NCBI RefSeq assembly: GCF_000296465.1
Contig: NZ_JH815203.1
Coordinates: 789,005 to 853,004, forward strand
Direction: 5' to 3'
Origin: Barnesiella intestinihominis YIT 11860
GTDB taxonomy: Bacteria > Bacteroidota > Bacteroidia > Bacteroidales > Barnesiellaceae
DNA: 64,000 bases
Under the pieces are notes generated by a model. That model saw only the letters and a list, made by a program, of their open reading frames with translations. It was not told where the DNA came from and did not search any database. Positions 35,711-45,643 of this stretch are shown here, one piece after another (the stretch's first letter is position 1; each line of letters begins with the position of its first letter). The translations under genes and the position numbers were made by a program.

Positions 35711-38209
35711 ATGATAAAAAGAATCGCACTATTAACACTTTTAGTTACCCCTTTATGGTTATCGGCACAGGTTCGTACAGAAAAACTGTTAGAAAAGGGG
35801 TGGAAATTTACAAGGGAAGACAATCCCGAATTCAAGACATCGCAATTCGACGATACCAAATGGCAATCGGTCTGTATCCCACACGATTGGGCTATCTATG
35901 GTCCTTTCAGTATCAACAACGACAAACAGAACACGGCGATTGTTCAAGACGGACAGAAAGAAGCGATGGAACACGCCGGACGTACCGGAGGTTTACCCTT
36001 CGTAGGAACCGGCTGGTACAGGCTTCGATTCGATGTCCCCGAATATACAGACGGAAAAAAATGTACATTGGTATTCGATGGAGCCATGAGCCATGCCCGT
36101 GTCTACATCAACGGAAAAGAAGCAGGCTACTGGCCTAACGGATATAACGCATTCTCTGTCGACGCATCGCCTTTCTTAAAACAAGGAGAGAGCAACACAC
36201 TTGCCGTACGGCTCGAAAACTTTACCGAGAGCTCCCGCTGGTATCCCGGCGCCGGTCTTTACCGAAATGTACACCTGATCGTAACCGACGATGCCCACGT
36301 ACCGGTGTGGGGAACACAAATCATCACCACCGCACTCACCGACAAATATGCAAAAGTAAAGCAAGCGACTTCTTGGAATTACCCGTCTGGAAAATCCCTG
36401 AGCGACTATGTCATCGTGACCGACTTGGTCGACCATAACGGAAAGATAGTCGCAACGAATCGCAAACAAGGAAGCGATTTCGACAACGACCTATTCGAGC
36501 AAGAATTTGTAATAGAAAATCCTGCGGCATGGACTCCTGAGACCCCCGACCTCTACACCTCGATTTCAAAAATATATGAAGGCGATGTGCTGAAAGACCA
36601 ATACTCGACGACTTTCGGCATTCGCACCGTTGAAGTCCGACAAGGCGAAGGGTTCTTCCTGAACGGCAAACGGGTGCAATTCAAAGGAGTTTGCAATCAC
36701 CACGATTTAGGCCCGTTAGGAGGTATCGCCAACGAAGCGGGAATACGTCGGCAAATCCGTATGTTGAAAGATATGGGTTGTAACGCCATTCGCACCTCGC
36801 ACAATATGCCTGCACCCGAATTGATTAAAGCCTGTGACGAAATGGGTATGATGGTCATGGCCGAATCGTTCGACGAATGGGCGACAGCCAAAGTCCAAAA
36901 CGGATATCACACCGTATTCGGCGAATGGGCAGAAAAAGATATTGTGAACTTAGTACGCCATTTCAGGAACAATCCCAGCGTAGTCATGTGGTGTATCGGG
37001 AATGAAGTCCCCGACCAATGGGCGGGCGACAAAGGCCCCAAACTGTCGTTATGGTTGCAGAACATCTGCCACCGCGAAGACCCCACCCGCCCCGTCACGC
37101 AAGGCATGGATGCCCCGGACGCCGTAGTCAACAACAACATGGCGGCAGTCATGGACGTACCGGGATTCAATTACCGCCCGTTCAAATATATCGAAAATTA
37201 CAAAAAACTCCCCCAAGAAATCATTTTAGGAAGCGAAACGGCATCGACCATCAGTTCACGGGGAGTCTACAAATTCCCGGTAGTACGACGGTCCATGCCC
37301 AAATACCCCGACCACCAGTCCTCCTCTTACGATGTGGAACACTGCGGGTGGTCCAATCTTCCCGAAGATGATTTCATACAGCACGAAGATTTGCCCTACT
37401 GCATAGGAGAATTTGTCTGGACCGGATTCGATTACTTGGGTGAGCCCACCCCTTACTATTCCGATTGGCCCAGCCACTCCTCCCTATTCGGTATCATCGA
37501 CCTCGCCGGAATCCCCAAAGACCGCTACTACCTCTATCGCAGCCATTGGAATAAAGATGTGGAAACCCTCCATATCCTACCCCATTGGAACTGGGAAGGC
37601 CGCGAGGGAGAAGTAACTCCCGTATTCGTCTATACCAATTACCCCACCGCCGAGCTCTTCATAAATGGCAAAAGTCAGGGGAAACGCACCAAAGACCTGT
37701 CAGTAACCGTCCATAATAGTGGAGACTCTCTATCGACGGCGAACTTCAAACGGCAAAAACGCTACCGTCTGATGTGGATGGACACCAAATACGAACCGGG
37801 GACTGTCAAAGTCATCGCCTATGATAAAGACGGAAACGCAGTTGCCGAAAAAGAGATGAAAACAGCTGGTAAACCCTATCGTATCGAACTGACAGCCGAT
37901 CGTGACAAAATCATGGCCGACGGAAAAGACCTCTCGTTCGTAACGGTGAAAATCGTGGACAAAGACGGAAACCTCTGCCCCACGGCAGCCAATGAAATAA
38001 CCTTTAAGGTAAAAGGAAAAGGATACTACCGGGCAGGAGCCAACGGCGATCCCACATCGTTGGAATCGTTCCAAGCCCCCCACATGAAAGTATTCTCAGG
38101 CATGATGACCGCCATCGTATCATCGACCGAAGAACCGGGGAAAATCACCCTCGAAGCTACATCTAAGGGGTTGAAAAAAGCTACCCTCGTTATCGAGAGC
38201 GGCAAATAA
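35711..38209 (+). CDS. GH2 family beta-galactosidase, multidomain, secreted
   Basis: The protein is 832 residues with a signal peptide ending at LSAQ. It has a jelly-roll domain (about 24-190), an Ig-like domain, and a TIM barrel with acid/base Glu432 in CIGNEVP and nucleophile Glu509 in LGSETAS. A DUF4982-type domain follows (HWNWEGREGEVTPVFVYTN), then an invasin/Ig-like C-terminal domain (IELTADRDKIMADGKDLSFV). This is the common Bacteroidales beta-galactosidase architecture. It is monocistronic with its own terminator and lies outside the SusCD operon, so it may serve several glycans. Confidence 0.9.
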   Translation: MIKRIALLTLLVTPLWLSAQVRTEKLLEKGWKFTREDNPEFKTSQFDDTKWQSVCIPHDWAIYGPFSINNDKQNTAIVQDGQKEAMEHAGRTGGLPFVGTGWYRLRFDVPEYTDGKKCTLVFDGAMSHARVYINGKEAGYWPNGYNAFSVDASPFLKQGESNTLAVRLENFTESSRWYPGAGLYRNVHLIVTDDAHVPVWGTQIITTALTDKYAKVKQATSWNYPSGKSLSDYVIVTDLVDHNGKIVATNRKQGSDFDNDLFEQEFVIENPAAWTPETPDLYTSISKIYEGDVLKDQYSTTFGIRTVEVRQGEGFFLNGKRVQFKGVCNHHDLGPLGGIANEAGIRRQIRMLKDMGCNAIRTSHNMPAPELIKACDEMGMMVMAESFDEWATAKVQNGYHTVFGEWAEKDIVNLVRHFRNNPSVVMWCIGNEVPDQWAGDKGPKLSLWLQNICHREDPTRPVTQGMDAPDAVVNNNMAAVMDVPGFNYRPFKYIENYKKLPQEIILGSETASTISSRGVYKFPVVRRSMPKYPDHQSSSYDVEHCGWSNLPEDDFIQHEDLPYCIGEFVWTGFDYLGEPTPYYSDWPSHSSLFGIIDLAGIPKDRYYLYRSHWNKDVETLHILPHWNWEGREGEVTPVFVYTNYPTAELFINGKSQGKRTKDLSVTVHNSGDSLSTANFKRQKRYRLMWMDTKYEPGTVKVIAYDKDGNAVAEKEMKTAGKPYRIELTADRDKIMADGKDLSFVTVKIVDKDGNLCPTAANEITFKVKGKGYYRAGANGDPTSLESFQAPHMKVFSGMMTAIVSSTEEPGKITLEATSKGLKKATLVIESGK

Positions 38210-38234
38210 TCGATACATATAGTTCCGTAACAAC

Positions 38235-38275
38235 ATTCGCCCCTGCGTTTTGTTTCATACAACGCAGGGGCGAAT
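38235..38275 (+). terminator. Rho-independent terminator after the GH2 gene
   Basis: A long stem (ATTCGCCCCTGCGTT and AACGCAGGGGCGAAT) begins 26 bases after the stop and is followed by CGTTT. Confidence 0.8.
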
Positions 38276-38440
38276 CGTTTAAGAATGGTTCGTAGTTGAT
38301 GATAGGGAAACCGACCTTCATAAATTGTTTATTCCCAATGCCTCGATTCTGCAAACCTCCAATTTTTCAACATTTCCCCGCTTACAGATACACTTCCTAT
38401 CATACATTCGCATATAGAAGCTATGGTTAATTTATTTCCA

Positions 38441-38575
38441 AACCCCTCTGTCACTCCGTGACACCTCACCCTATATTTTGCGTTGCAAAACACAAGGGAG
38501 GAGTTTTAAAATAGCTCAATAGAGAAAAACACCCGCGTGAGGCTACGGAACATAGCAAAGGAGGAGTTTTAACAC
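38441..38575 (-). repeat. Two-hairpin interspersed repeat plus an adjoining fragment
   Basis: 38441-38512 is a minus-strand short form with stem CTCCCTTGTGTTTTG/CAAAATATAGGGTGAG and tail GTCACGGAGTGACAGAGGGGTT. 38528-38575 is a decayed piece of another minus-strand long form. Confidence 0.7.
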
Positions 38576-38618
38576 CCTTCTGCGACATTATTTTATCTAA
38601 TGAGATGATTGTATTTAT

Positions 38619-38716
38619 CCTTCTCCCTTGCCGTGCCCCGTAGCATTGCGGGGTGTTGCGTTAGTGATATAGGGGAGACACCGAAGAAACGACAGTTTCT
38701 GAGGAGAGGGGTTAAG
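38619..38716 (+). repeat. Two-hairpin interspersed repeat, long form
   Basis: CTTCTCCCTTGCCGTGCCCCG leads, then the inner CCCCGTAGCATTGCGGGG hairpin, TATAGGGGAG, a second hairpin AGAAACgacaGTTTCT and GAGGAGAGGGGTT. Confidence 0.8.
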
Positions 38717-38761
38717 AAGAATAACTTAGAATATAATATTAGAAAGAAATGAAGCATTCAA

Positions 38762-38821
38762 CCTCTCCCCCTGTGTCGCACAGCGATATAGGGGGAGTGC
38801 CCATAGGGCGAAGGGGTTGAA
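38762..38821 (+). repeat. Two-hairpin interspersed repeat, short form
   Basis: The stem is CTCCCCCTGTGTCGC/GCGATATAGGGGGAG with an ACA loop, then GCCCATAGGGC and GAAGGGGTT. Confidence 0.8.
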
Positions 38822-38884
38822 ATATACAAAGACAATCCACACTAATTATTGATGAACCTTAATCTCCGCTTACCAAGAACGAAT

Positions 38885-38922
38885 AAAAAACACCCCCGGC
38901 ACAGAACGCTCTGTACCGAGGG
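38885..38922 (-). terminator. Rho-independent terminator of pfp
   Basis: On the minus strand CCCTCGGTACAGA and TCTGTGCCGGGGG pair around a 4-base loop and are followed by TG and six T residues. It lies about 120 bases beyond the pfp stop codon. Confidence 0.85.
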
Positions 38923-39039
38923 ATTTTGCAAGCCGCAAGTGCGGATTTTTTGTTGAATAATTATATGCCTTTCGGCAGCAGGCAACCTGCTTGTTTTCTA
39001 ATAATCGGTCTTATCTTCGTGAGACTTCAAAACGGTTTC

Positions 39040-40689
39040 TCAAATAGTTCCGTTTTGTTCCAACATCAACGTTTTGGTAGGCTGGTCGCAAACCTCGGTA
39101 GGACCGAAATATTGTATAGGACCGGGATAAACATAGCACGTGTTCATAGCCCACTCGTCACGATGTGCGGCGAAATATTTGAAAGGAGCCCCATCGAGGC
39201 GAACCAATGCTTTTTGTATAACAGGTTTCATTTCTCCGTGACGACGTTCCATATTCATCATCATAGTCACAGGCACGCCCCCGGCAATCCACTCGCTGGC
39301 CGGTTTGGTCGTGTTGCGAACCGACGACATATAACCCGTTTTACCCTCGCCTACCAACAGTGCTGCGGTATAACCGAGAGAATAACAATAGTCGGCATCG
39401 AAATTGGAAGGATCGGCACAACGGCCTTCGTAACCGAAGAAGTGGAATTGCGTAGCGAATTTACCCACGAATTTCCCTTCGGCTTTCATTTCGGCCAAAC
39501 GACGTCCAACCATCTCGCCCAACAGTTTTTCGGTTTCGATAAGCGATACCTGAACATTTCCGTGGGGGTCGCGGTCGAGCGTGAGCTGACGGGCGACACC
39601 TTCGGGCAGGCTGGCATAGATAGCCGAATTTTCGGGAGAAAGGTGTTTGATGATATAATTGATTTGTTCCGATTTCTTAATCATTGCGAATTCCGAACCG
39701 TTCGCAGCCAGATAGTCGTTCAACTCGGCGATAAGGCGCTTCATGGCAGGGATAAATTCGATAAGTCCTTCGGGAATCAACACCGTTCCGAAGTTGTTAC
39801 CTTTGGCGGCACGGGCAGCCACGATTTCGGCGATATAGTTTACTACATCGTCAAGAGTCATCTGCTTGGCCTCGATTTCCTCCGAAATCAAACAAATATT
39901 GGGCTGAGTCTGCAAAGCGCATTCCAAAGCGATATGCGAAGCCGAACGTCCCATCAGCTTGATAAAGTGCCAATATTTCTTAGCCGAGTTACAGTCACGT
40001 TGTATGTTACCGATTACTTCGGAATATACTTTACAAGCCGTATCGAAACCGAAAGAAGACTCTATCATCTCGTTCTTCAAGTCTCCGTCGATAGTTTTCG
40101 GGCAACCGATTACCTGAACCCCGGCTCCGATTTGTTTATAATATTCGGCGAGTACGCAAGCGTTGGTATTGGAATCGTCGCCACCGATAATAACGACAGC
40201 TTTGATACCCAACTCTTTAATAATTTCGAGACCACTGTCGAATTGATCCTTCGTTTCCAGTTTGGTACGTCCCGAACCGATAATGTCGAATCCGCCCGTA
40301 TTGCGGTAGTCATCGATAATATCGGCCGTAAGTTCCATATATTTATGTTCGATCAATCCGCCGGGGCCTAAAAGGAAACCGAACAAACGGCTCTCTTTAT
40401 TCAGAGCTTTAAGACCGTCGAAAAGACCAGAAATTACATTATGTCCACCGGGAGCTTGACCGCCGGAAAGGATAACACCCACATTGATAGCCGGATATTC
40501 TTTCTTTGCAGCTGCTTCGAAACGGAGAACAGGCATGCCGTATGTGTTAGGAAATAACTTAGCGATAGCCTCCTGATCGGCAACCGATTGCGTGGCCTTG
40601 CCTTCGACGATGGTAACGCCGTTTTTAATAGCTTCGGGCAACTTAGGCTGATACGAAGCACGAGCGGTTTGAAGTGCACTTTTCTTCAT
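39040..40689 (-). CDS. pfp: PPi-dependent 6-phosphofructokinase
   Basis: This 549-residue enzyme of the long PFP clade interconverts fructose-6-phosphate and fructose-1,6-bisphosphate using pyrophosphate, reversibly, in the cytoplasm. The phosphoryl-donor loop reads GGDDSNTNA (169-177), where the second Asp is the PPi-type marker in place of the Gly of ATP enzymes. PKTIDGD (197-203) carries the catalytic Asp and the PPi-type Lys198. GGQAPGGHN lies near 76-84. It is monocistronic between a good terminator and a 134-base gap to the LTA-synthase-like gene, whose transcription runs toward it. Confidence 0.95.
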   Translation of the reverse strand: MKKSALQTARASYQPKLPEAIKNGVTIVEGKATQSVADQEAIAKLFPNTYGMPVLRFEAAAKKEYPAINVGVILSGGQAPGGHNVISGLFDGLKALNKESRLFGFLLGPGGLIEHKYMELTADIIDDYRNTGGFDIIGSGRTKLETKDQFDSGLEIIKELGIKAVVIIGGDDSNTNACVLAEYYKQIGAGVQVIGCPKTIDGDLKNEMIESSFGFDTACKVYSEVIGNIQRDCNSAKKYWHFIKLMGRSASHIALECALQTQPNICLISEEIEAKQMTLDDVVNYIAEIVAARAAKGNNFGTVLIPEGLIEFIPAMKRLIAELNDYLAANGSEFAMIKKSEQINYIIKHLSPENSAIYASLPEGVARQLTLDRDPHGNVQVSLIETEKLLGEMVGRRLAEMKAEGKFVGKFATQFHFFGYEGRCADPSNFDADYCYSLGYTAALLVGEGKTGYMSSVRNTTKPASEWIAGGVPVTMMMNMERRHGEMKPVIQKALVRLDGAPFKYFAAHRDEWAMNTCYVYPGPIQYFGPTEVCDQPTKTLMLEQNGTI

Positions 40690-40823
40690 TGTAATCTCTT
40701 TTGTTTATATAAGTTTTATATTTCTTTCGGATTTGCAAATTTCGTATTTTTTTTTCAAAGAGCCAAATACAGAAATATTAAAATCATATCGGACAAAACG
40801 GTCGATAAACATTACCCCACACT

Positions 40824-42662
40824 TCACTCCTCGTCATACCCGAAAGATTTCCCGGAAAAGAAATCTCCGGTAATCATCAAACGAGAAATATCCCACGCCT
40901 GCGTCTGCCTCGAATACAAAGGAGACCGACGGTTTCCCAAAGAACTTCCGTCCCAATAAACAGCACTCTCGACCGGAGTACGGAACAAACTATATCCCAA
41001 ACCTTTCCAACCGTATTCGTTACACCCCATGACATCGAGCAATGTCGGATATACATCGATTTGCCCCGCCGTCTCCTCATAAGAAATCGTGTACGGAGTA
41101 TTCAATAAAACTAACGCTACCTCACGGTCGGCAAGTGTCCTATGCTCGCGCCCGTCCAACACATTTTTACCCAACTCGTCATGGTCCGAAACAATAGCGA
41201 TTACCGAGCGTTCGTACAGCCCGCACGCTTTCAGCGAATCGAGAAAACTGCCCAACTGTCTGTCGAGGCGATGAAAAGCCTCCATCGTGTTGACCAACTC
41301 GCTCGACTCGGTCGGGTATCGGGAAAGAGCCGTGGGATTGGACGGAGCCTTGTTCGGAGCATGTGTCGAGATAGTCACTATCTGAGAGAAAAACGGCTCT
41401 TGTGTCCATTTCAAAATAGAAAGACTTTCGGCAAACAGAACCGAATCGCTCAAAGTCTCGCTCGCACCGAACGATGTTTTATCATATAAAGTTTCAAAAC
41501 CGTATGCCGGAGAAGTTTCCGCCTGATTCCAATCCTGAGCCCGGTCGCATACGATATTCAAAGTCCGATAACCTTTATCTCTCAACGCATGCCCCAAAGC
41601 CGGATAGGTGTTTCCGCCGTACAGCACGGCGGTCGCTCCTACCTTCGCAGGTAAAAGCCCAGTATTGAATATCAAGTGGCCGTCGCTAGACCGACCGTCT
41701 TTTACTTGCGGAATTAAATGGAGAGCCGAAAATGTGCCTTCTTCGGACAGTAGACGATTGAGCCGGGGCATAATCTCCACCCCGTTCACTGTCCGGTTCA
41801 ATAACCACGAATTCATCGATTCCACGACGATAAGAATAAGATTCCTTCCCGGTTCTACGGCATATCTATTATCACCATAACGCGGCATATCGTCAAGATA
41901 AGATTCAACGGTTTTCCGTTCCTCGGCATTCAGCTCTCCACCCTGCAAAAGCGAAGAGACAAACGCATAGCACGTATAAGGTACGACACCGTTAAACACC
42001 ACGTACTCACGATAATTATAAGGCGTAATGAAAGCCGTCCACGGAGACTCTTGATCGGAAGGCGCACGATGATAAATATGATGAGCTCTGACCGCATAGG
42101 AAGACAAAGCTATCGACAACGATACGAAGGCGGCAACCGCTCTGGTACGTGAAGACGGATAATGACGCTGTTTCCTGAAATAGAAAATATACCCCGCCAA
42201 AAGTAACAGAGTGGGAAAGAACACAAATATATCGCGTAACCGTATCAATCCCCTCACGCTGTTAAGCAGCACATCGTTGACGTTATTCACGAGAAGGAAC
42301 GACGAATATGGCATAATATCCTCATAGACACGAGCATATAAAGTCTGGATAAGACAAAAAACGTCGAACAGAAAAAGCGGAATAAACACGACCCACCTCT
42401 TGTTCGTAAAAAAGAAAAGAGGCAACGACAATAAAAAAGCATCGCCCACAGTCGGCGCAAAAGCCGAAAGCGTATCGCCCACAGGCTTTCCCTGTGGAAG
42501 AAGGATACGCAAATCGAAAATAGTCGAATATTTCAACCCGATATGTAAATATTCGATAGGAAACATAAAACAACAGACAGTAAGCAGATAAAACAACAGA
42601 TACTGTCCCTCGCGGTTCCAAGAAAAAACTCGTGCCGAAAATTTATCCAACCACATTTGCAT
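40824..42662 (-). CDS. LTA-synthase-like membrane sulfatase-fold transferase (copy 1)
   Basis: The protein is 612 residues. Five membrane helices (about 20-190) precede a large extracytoplasmic sulfatase-fold domain. Metal and nucleophile positions line up with LtaS: Glu281 in IVVESMNSW, the nucleophile site in KDGRSSDGHL (Ser325/326, where LtaS has Thr) and Asp493-His494 in VSDHDE. It probably transfers a phosphoglycerol or phosphoethanolamine-like group to an envelope glycan; Gram-negative relatives of this kind modify periplasmic or outer-membrane glycans. The next gene upstream (46-base gap) is a full paralogue. MQM at the start gives two possible Met codons 6 bases apart. Confidence 0.8.
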   Translation of the reverse strand: MQMWLDKFSARVFSWNREGQYLLFYLLTVCCFMFPIEYLHIGLKYSTIFDLRILLPQGKPVGDTLSAFAPTVGDAFLLSLPLFFFTNKRWVVFIPLFLFDVFCLIQTLYARVYEDIMPYSSFLLVNNVNDVLLNSVRGLIRLRDIFVFFPTLLLLAGYIFYFRKQRHYPSSRTRAVAAFVSLSIALSSYAVRAHHIYHRAPSDQESPWTAFITPYNYREYVVFNGVVPYTCYAFVSSLLQGGELNAEERKTVESYLDDMPRYGDNRYAVEPGRNLILIVVESMNSWLLNRTVNGVEIMPRLNRLLSEEGTFSALHLIPQVKDGRSSDGHLIFNTGLLPAKVGATAVLYGGNTYPALGHALRDKGYRTLNIVCDRAQDWNQAETSPAYGFETLYDKTSFGASETLSDSVLFAESLSILKWTQEPFFSQIVTISTHAPNKAPSNPTALSRYPTESSELVNTMEAFHRLDRQLGSFLDSLKACGLYERSVIAIVSDHDELGKNVLDGREHRTLADREVALVLLNTPYTISYEETAGQIDVYPTLLDVMGCNEYGWKGLGYSLFRTPVESAVYWDGSSLGNRRSPLYSRQTQAWDISRLMITGDFFSGKSFGYDEE

Positions 42663-42707
42663 TCGATAACATTCGATGCAAATGTAATGAAATAATAATT
42701 TATAGTA

Positions 42708-44465
42708 TTATTTTAAACTGAAATATCCTTTGGTAATTATTTTTTCCGAAATATCCCATGCCTCTATCTGCCGGGAGGCCAAAGAATCTCCTTCATTACC
42801 GTAAACTGTCCCATTCCAACCGGCCGCACTTCCGACCGGAGTGCGCAAAATACTGTAACCTAAACCTTTCCATGCATAATCGTTACAATTCATTATGTCG
42901 AGTAAGGTAGGATAAATATCGATTTGTCCCATAACCGAAGTATGCGTATATTTCACACCGGCGTTCGCCACGATGAATGCAGCCTCCGTATCGTTATAAT
43001 CGGGTACTCCGCAAGGAGAGAGTAATTGGTTATGGTCCGAGGCTATCGCAATAACTGTATTATCGTACAATCCGTTACTACGAAGCGAATCGACGAACGC
43101 TCCGATACAACGGTCGGTATAATGAATAACCTCCATATAATTTCTCACCTCCTCCGGAAACTCAGTAGCACCCGACAACTTCGTCTTCCGATACGGCTCA
43201 TTATAAGGCTTGTGAGACGTCCCTGTTATCAATTGATAGAAAAACGGCGTTTTCTGCACTTTTATTTTTTCAATAGCCCGTTCCATCAGCACACTATCCG
43301 TAACACTTGTTCCACCACCCAATCTATCGATATTCTGGTCATACCCGTAAGCGACGCTTATCTCGGCCTGATTCCAATAATTATTCCCATCGACCGTCAT
43401 GTTTACCGCCGTGTAATTCCGTCGCTTCAACGCTTTGGCGATAGAATAGTAATCCACATCGTCATATCGGGTAGCGACGGCTCCGCTCTTTAAGGGAAGC
43501 AATCCGGTATTGAACATAAATTGCCCGTCGCTCGATCTACCGTCCTTCACTTGTGGCAAAACATGAACTGCTGTAATCGAGTTGCTGTCGTTTACGATCC
43601 GGTTCAAGCATGGTGTTATCTCTTCTCCGCAAAAGCTCTTGCCGATCACCCACGAGTTAAGCGACTCTACGATAATAAGTATCAAATTTTTGTTTTCATT
43701 AACCGAATAGATGTTATCTGCATAACGAGGATAAGCGTCGAGATAATCTTGGATTCGAATCGTTTCTTCTTCCGTCAATTCAGGTTGGGGCAAAAGCGAA
43801 GTAGCGGCATGATACAGAATATATCCGCACATTCCATTCAGATCGAAATACAATATATTATTGGGGAAAGTGACAAATCTATCGGTAAGAGAATCATACT
43901 GTTTCGATTTTATATCCCGCACCGAAAGAAAAATATGAAAACAGACAAAAACCGACAAGATAACGATCACCGGCCACCATAGCCGCCTCCGCTCTTTTTG
44001 CACTTTTTTCTGTAAAACAAATTTGTAAAGAACCCCGGTCATCAAAGTAGGAACGATTGCCAGACAATCGATCCATCGCGCCGAAGCGAAAGCACTTTCC
44101 AACAACAAAGGAGTAAGGTTTTCATACAAAAGGAAAGAAGAAAACGGTATTATATCCAAATAGTTCCGGTAATACCATACGGCCGACAAACAAAATACAT
44201 CGAGCAAAATCAACGGTATAAAAACGAATCCCCGTCTTTTGACGACAAAAAAAGGAGACATCAAAACCATTGCATCGAACAGCGTCTTAACAATATGAGC
44301 CGGTATCGACGAAAGCGGATTCGTGTCTTTCACTATTTCAAAATAGAAAAGCCATATACTGGAAAATGCAGATATAAGAACCAACGCAAAAAGAATGAGT
44401 GTATAAAAGTTTTTCGAAAAAAATCGAATGACAGAACTCCCTATATCCAAACTTTTACCGATCAT
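42708..44465 (-). CDS. LTA-synthase-like membrane sulfatase-fold transferase (copy 2)
   Basis: The 585-residue paralogue of the downstream gene has the same order: about five membrane helices to residue 182, Glu267 in IIVESLNSW, KDGRSSDGQFMFNTG with Ser311/312, SDHNQL, and the shared end DIYPTLLDIMNCNDYAWKGLGYS. The C-terminal ends of the two proteins are closely similar (GLGYS, LRTPVGSA, GNEGDSLASRQIEAWDIS), while the membrane parts differ more. They look like an old tandem duplication that could now act on different acceptors. The third metal residue after SDH differs from copy 1 (N-Q against D-E). Confidence 0.8.
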   Translation of the reverse strand: MIGKSLDIGSSVIRFFSKNFYTLILFALVLISAFSSIWLFYFEIVKDTNPLSSIPAHIVKTLFDAMVLMSPFFVVKRRGFVFIPLILLDVFCLSAVWYYRNYLDIIPFSSFLLYENLTPLLLESAFASARWIDCLAIVPTLMTGVLYKFVLQKKVQKERRRLWWPVIVILSVFVCFHIFLSVRDIKSKQYDSLTDRFVTFPNNILYFDLNGMCGYILYHAATSLLPQPELTEEETIRIQDYLDAYPRYADNIYSVNENKNLILIIVESLNSWVIGKSFCGEEITPCLNRIVNDSNSITAVHVLPQVKDGRSSDGQFMFNTGLLPLKSGAVATRYDDVDYYSIAKALKRRNYTAVNMTVDGNNYWNQAEISVAYGYDQNIDRLGGGTSVTDSVLMERAIEKIKVQKTPFFYQLITGTSHKPYNEPYRKTKLSGATEFPEEVRNYMEVIHYTDRCIGAFVDSLRSNGLYDNTVIAIASDHNQLLSPCGVPDYNDTEAAFIVANAGVKYTHTSVMGQIDIYPTLLDIMNCNDYAWKGLGYSILRTPVGSAAGWNGTVYGNEGDSLASRQIEAWDISEKIITKGYFSLK

Positions 44466-44631
44466 TGAAACTACTCTTTCATTTTAGAACAAAATATTTA
44501 TCCGCTTCCCTAAACGGGTTTGCAAAAATAATTCTTTTAATGAGGCGAAACAACCTCATTTGCTCGATTTCTTTCAATCCGCTCTCGATAAAACATTTAT
44601 TAAAAGACAAAACGAAATAAAATTAAATTCA

Positions 44632-44639
44632 TAGTTTTG
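44632..44639 (+). promoter_or_regulatory. -7 promoter box (TAGTTTTG) for the fucosyltransferase-like gene
   Basis: This matches TAnnTTTG and lies 87 bases before the ATG at 44727. No clear -33 box. Confidence 0.4.
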
Positions 44640-44726
44640 TTTAATATTATATGATTATCGGATAAAAAAGAGAATTACAATCATTTTTTTCTCTTTCGTA
44701 TCGAACAGAAAATAAACATTTCGAAC

Positions 44727-45578
44727 ATGAAAAAAAGGTATATATTGCTCGTTCCGGTAGGCGGCCTTGCCAATCGCATGAAAGCGATCGACTCGGCAAT
44801 TAAACTAAGCCGAAAAGCAAATAGCGAGTTACATATTATTTGGTTCAAAGACCGAGGATTAAATTGCCGTTTCGACCAATTATTCGAACCGATCGATTTA
44901 CCGAATGTAAAAGTAACGGAGGCTACATGGAGCGATTACCTGCTTTACGACAGGCCCCGGCAGAAAAATATTTTCATTCCCCGTCTTTTTCAAAAGGCAA
45001 TCTTCAATAACTGTATCTATGAAAAACAGGCCTTACACCTTTTTTACGAGAACTTCGATTTTTACGACTGGGCAAAGAATAGGAAAGTTTATATAGCCTC
45101 TTTCGTATATTTTTATTCTCCCGAAGATGAAAATGACCGCTTCTCCGTTTTTCGTCCTCTCGCTTCCATCTTGCAAGAAATAGATACCCGTTGTTCCCTC
45201 TTCGGAACAAATACAGTGGGTGTCCACATTCGCCGGACCGACAATGCTCTATCTATCGCACAAAGTCCTACCCGTTTATTTATCGAGCGTATGAAAAAAG
45301 AAATAGAACAGAACGGCGACACGACATTTTACCTTGCCTCCGACTCCGAGGAGGACAAACGCTCGATTGTAAATCGGTTCGGAAATAGAGTGTTCACCTC
45401 TGTCCACAAAGCCGACCGTAACAGTTTGGAAGGTATGCAAGAAGCGCTGATAGAGCTATACCTCCTATCGCGTACCCGCCATGTATTGGGATCGGTACAC
45501 AGCTCTTTTTCCGAAACGGCAGCTCAAATCGGCAAGATACCATACGAATTATTGCGCGACGTTCGCCCCGATAAATAA
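44727..45578 (+). CDS. Fucosyltransferase-like protein (GT11/GT23/NodZ type)
   Basis: This 283-residue protein has the N-terminal loop PVGGLANRMKAI (10-21), corresponding to GGLGN-M in alpha-1,2-fucosyltransferases, and the GDP-fucose-binding motif GVHIRRTDN (165-173). A later block reads FYLASDSEEDKRSIVNRFG and HVLGSVHSSFSETAAQIG, as in the peptide-motif III region of GT11/GT23/NodZ enzymes. It should transfer fucose, or a related GDP-sugar, to a surface glycan. It stands alone, divergent from the two LTA-synthase-like genes. There is no signal peptide. Confidence 0.7.
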   Translation: MKKRYILLVPVGGLANRMKAIDSAIKLSRKANSELHIIWFKDRGLNCRFDQLFEPIDLPNVKVTEATWSDYLLYDRPRQKNIFIPRLFQKAIFNNCIYEKQALHLFYENFDFYDWAKNRKVYIASFVYFYSPEDENDRFSVFRPLASILQEIDTRCSLFGTNTVGVHIRRTDNALSIAQSPTRLFIERMKKEIEQNGDTTFYLASDSEEDKRSIVNRFGNRVFTSVHKADRNSLEGMQEALIELYLLSRTRHVLGSVHSSFSETAAQIGKIPYELLRDVRPDK

Positions 45579-45601
45579 TTCCGGCCACACACGGGAACAA
45601 A

Positions 45602-45638
45602 ATAGATTCGGGAAGATTTGAAACTGTCCCGAATCTAT
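45602..45638. terminator. Shared convergent terminator hairpin
   Basis: ATAGATTCGGGA and its exact complement flank a 13-base loop between the convergent fucosyltransferase-like gene and the capsid-like cluster. Neither side has a long T-run. Confidence 0.6.
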
Positions 45639-45643
45639 AACCC

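Noticed and set aside
38926..40371. Long plus-strand frame (481 aa) opposite pfp
   Set aside because: Antisense shadow of a well-identified enzyme, with no domain and no promoter.
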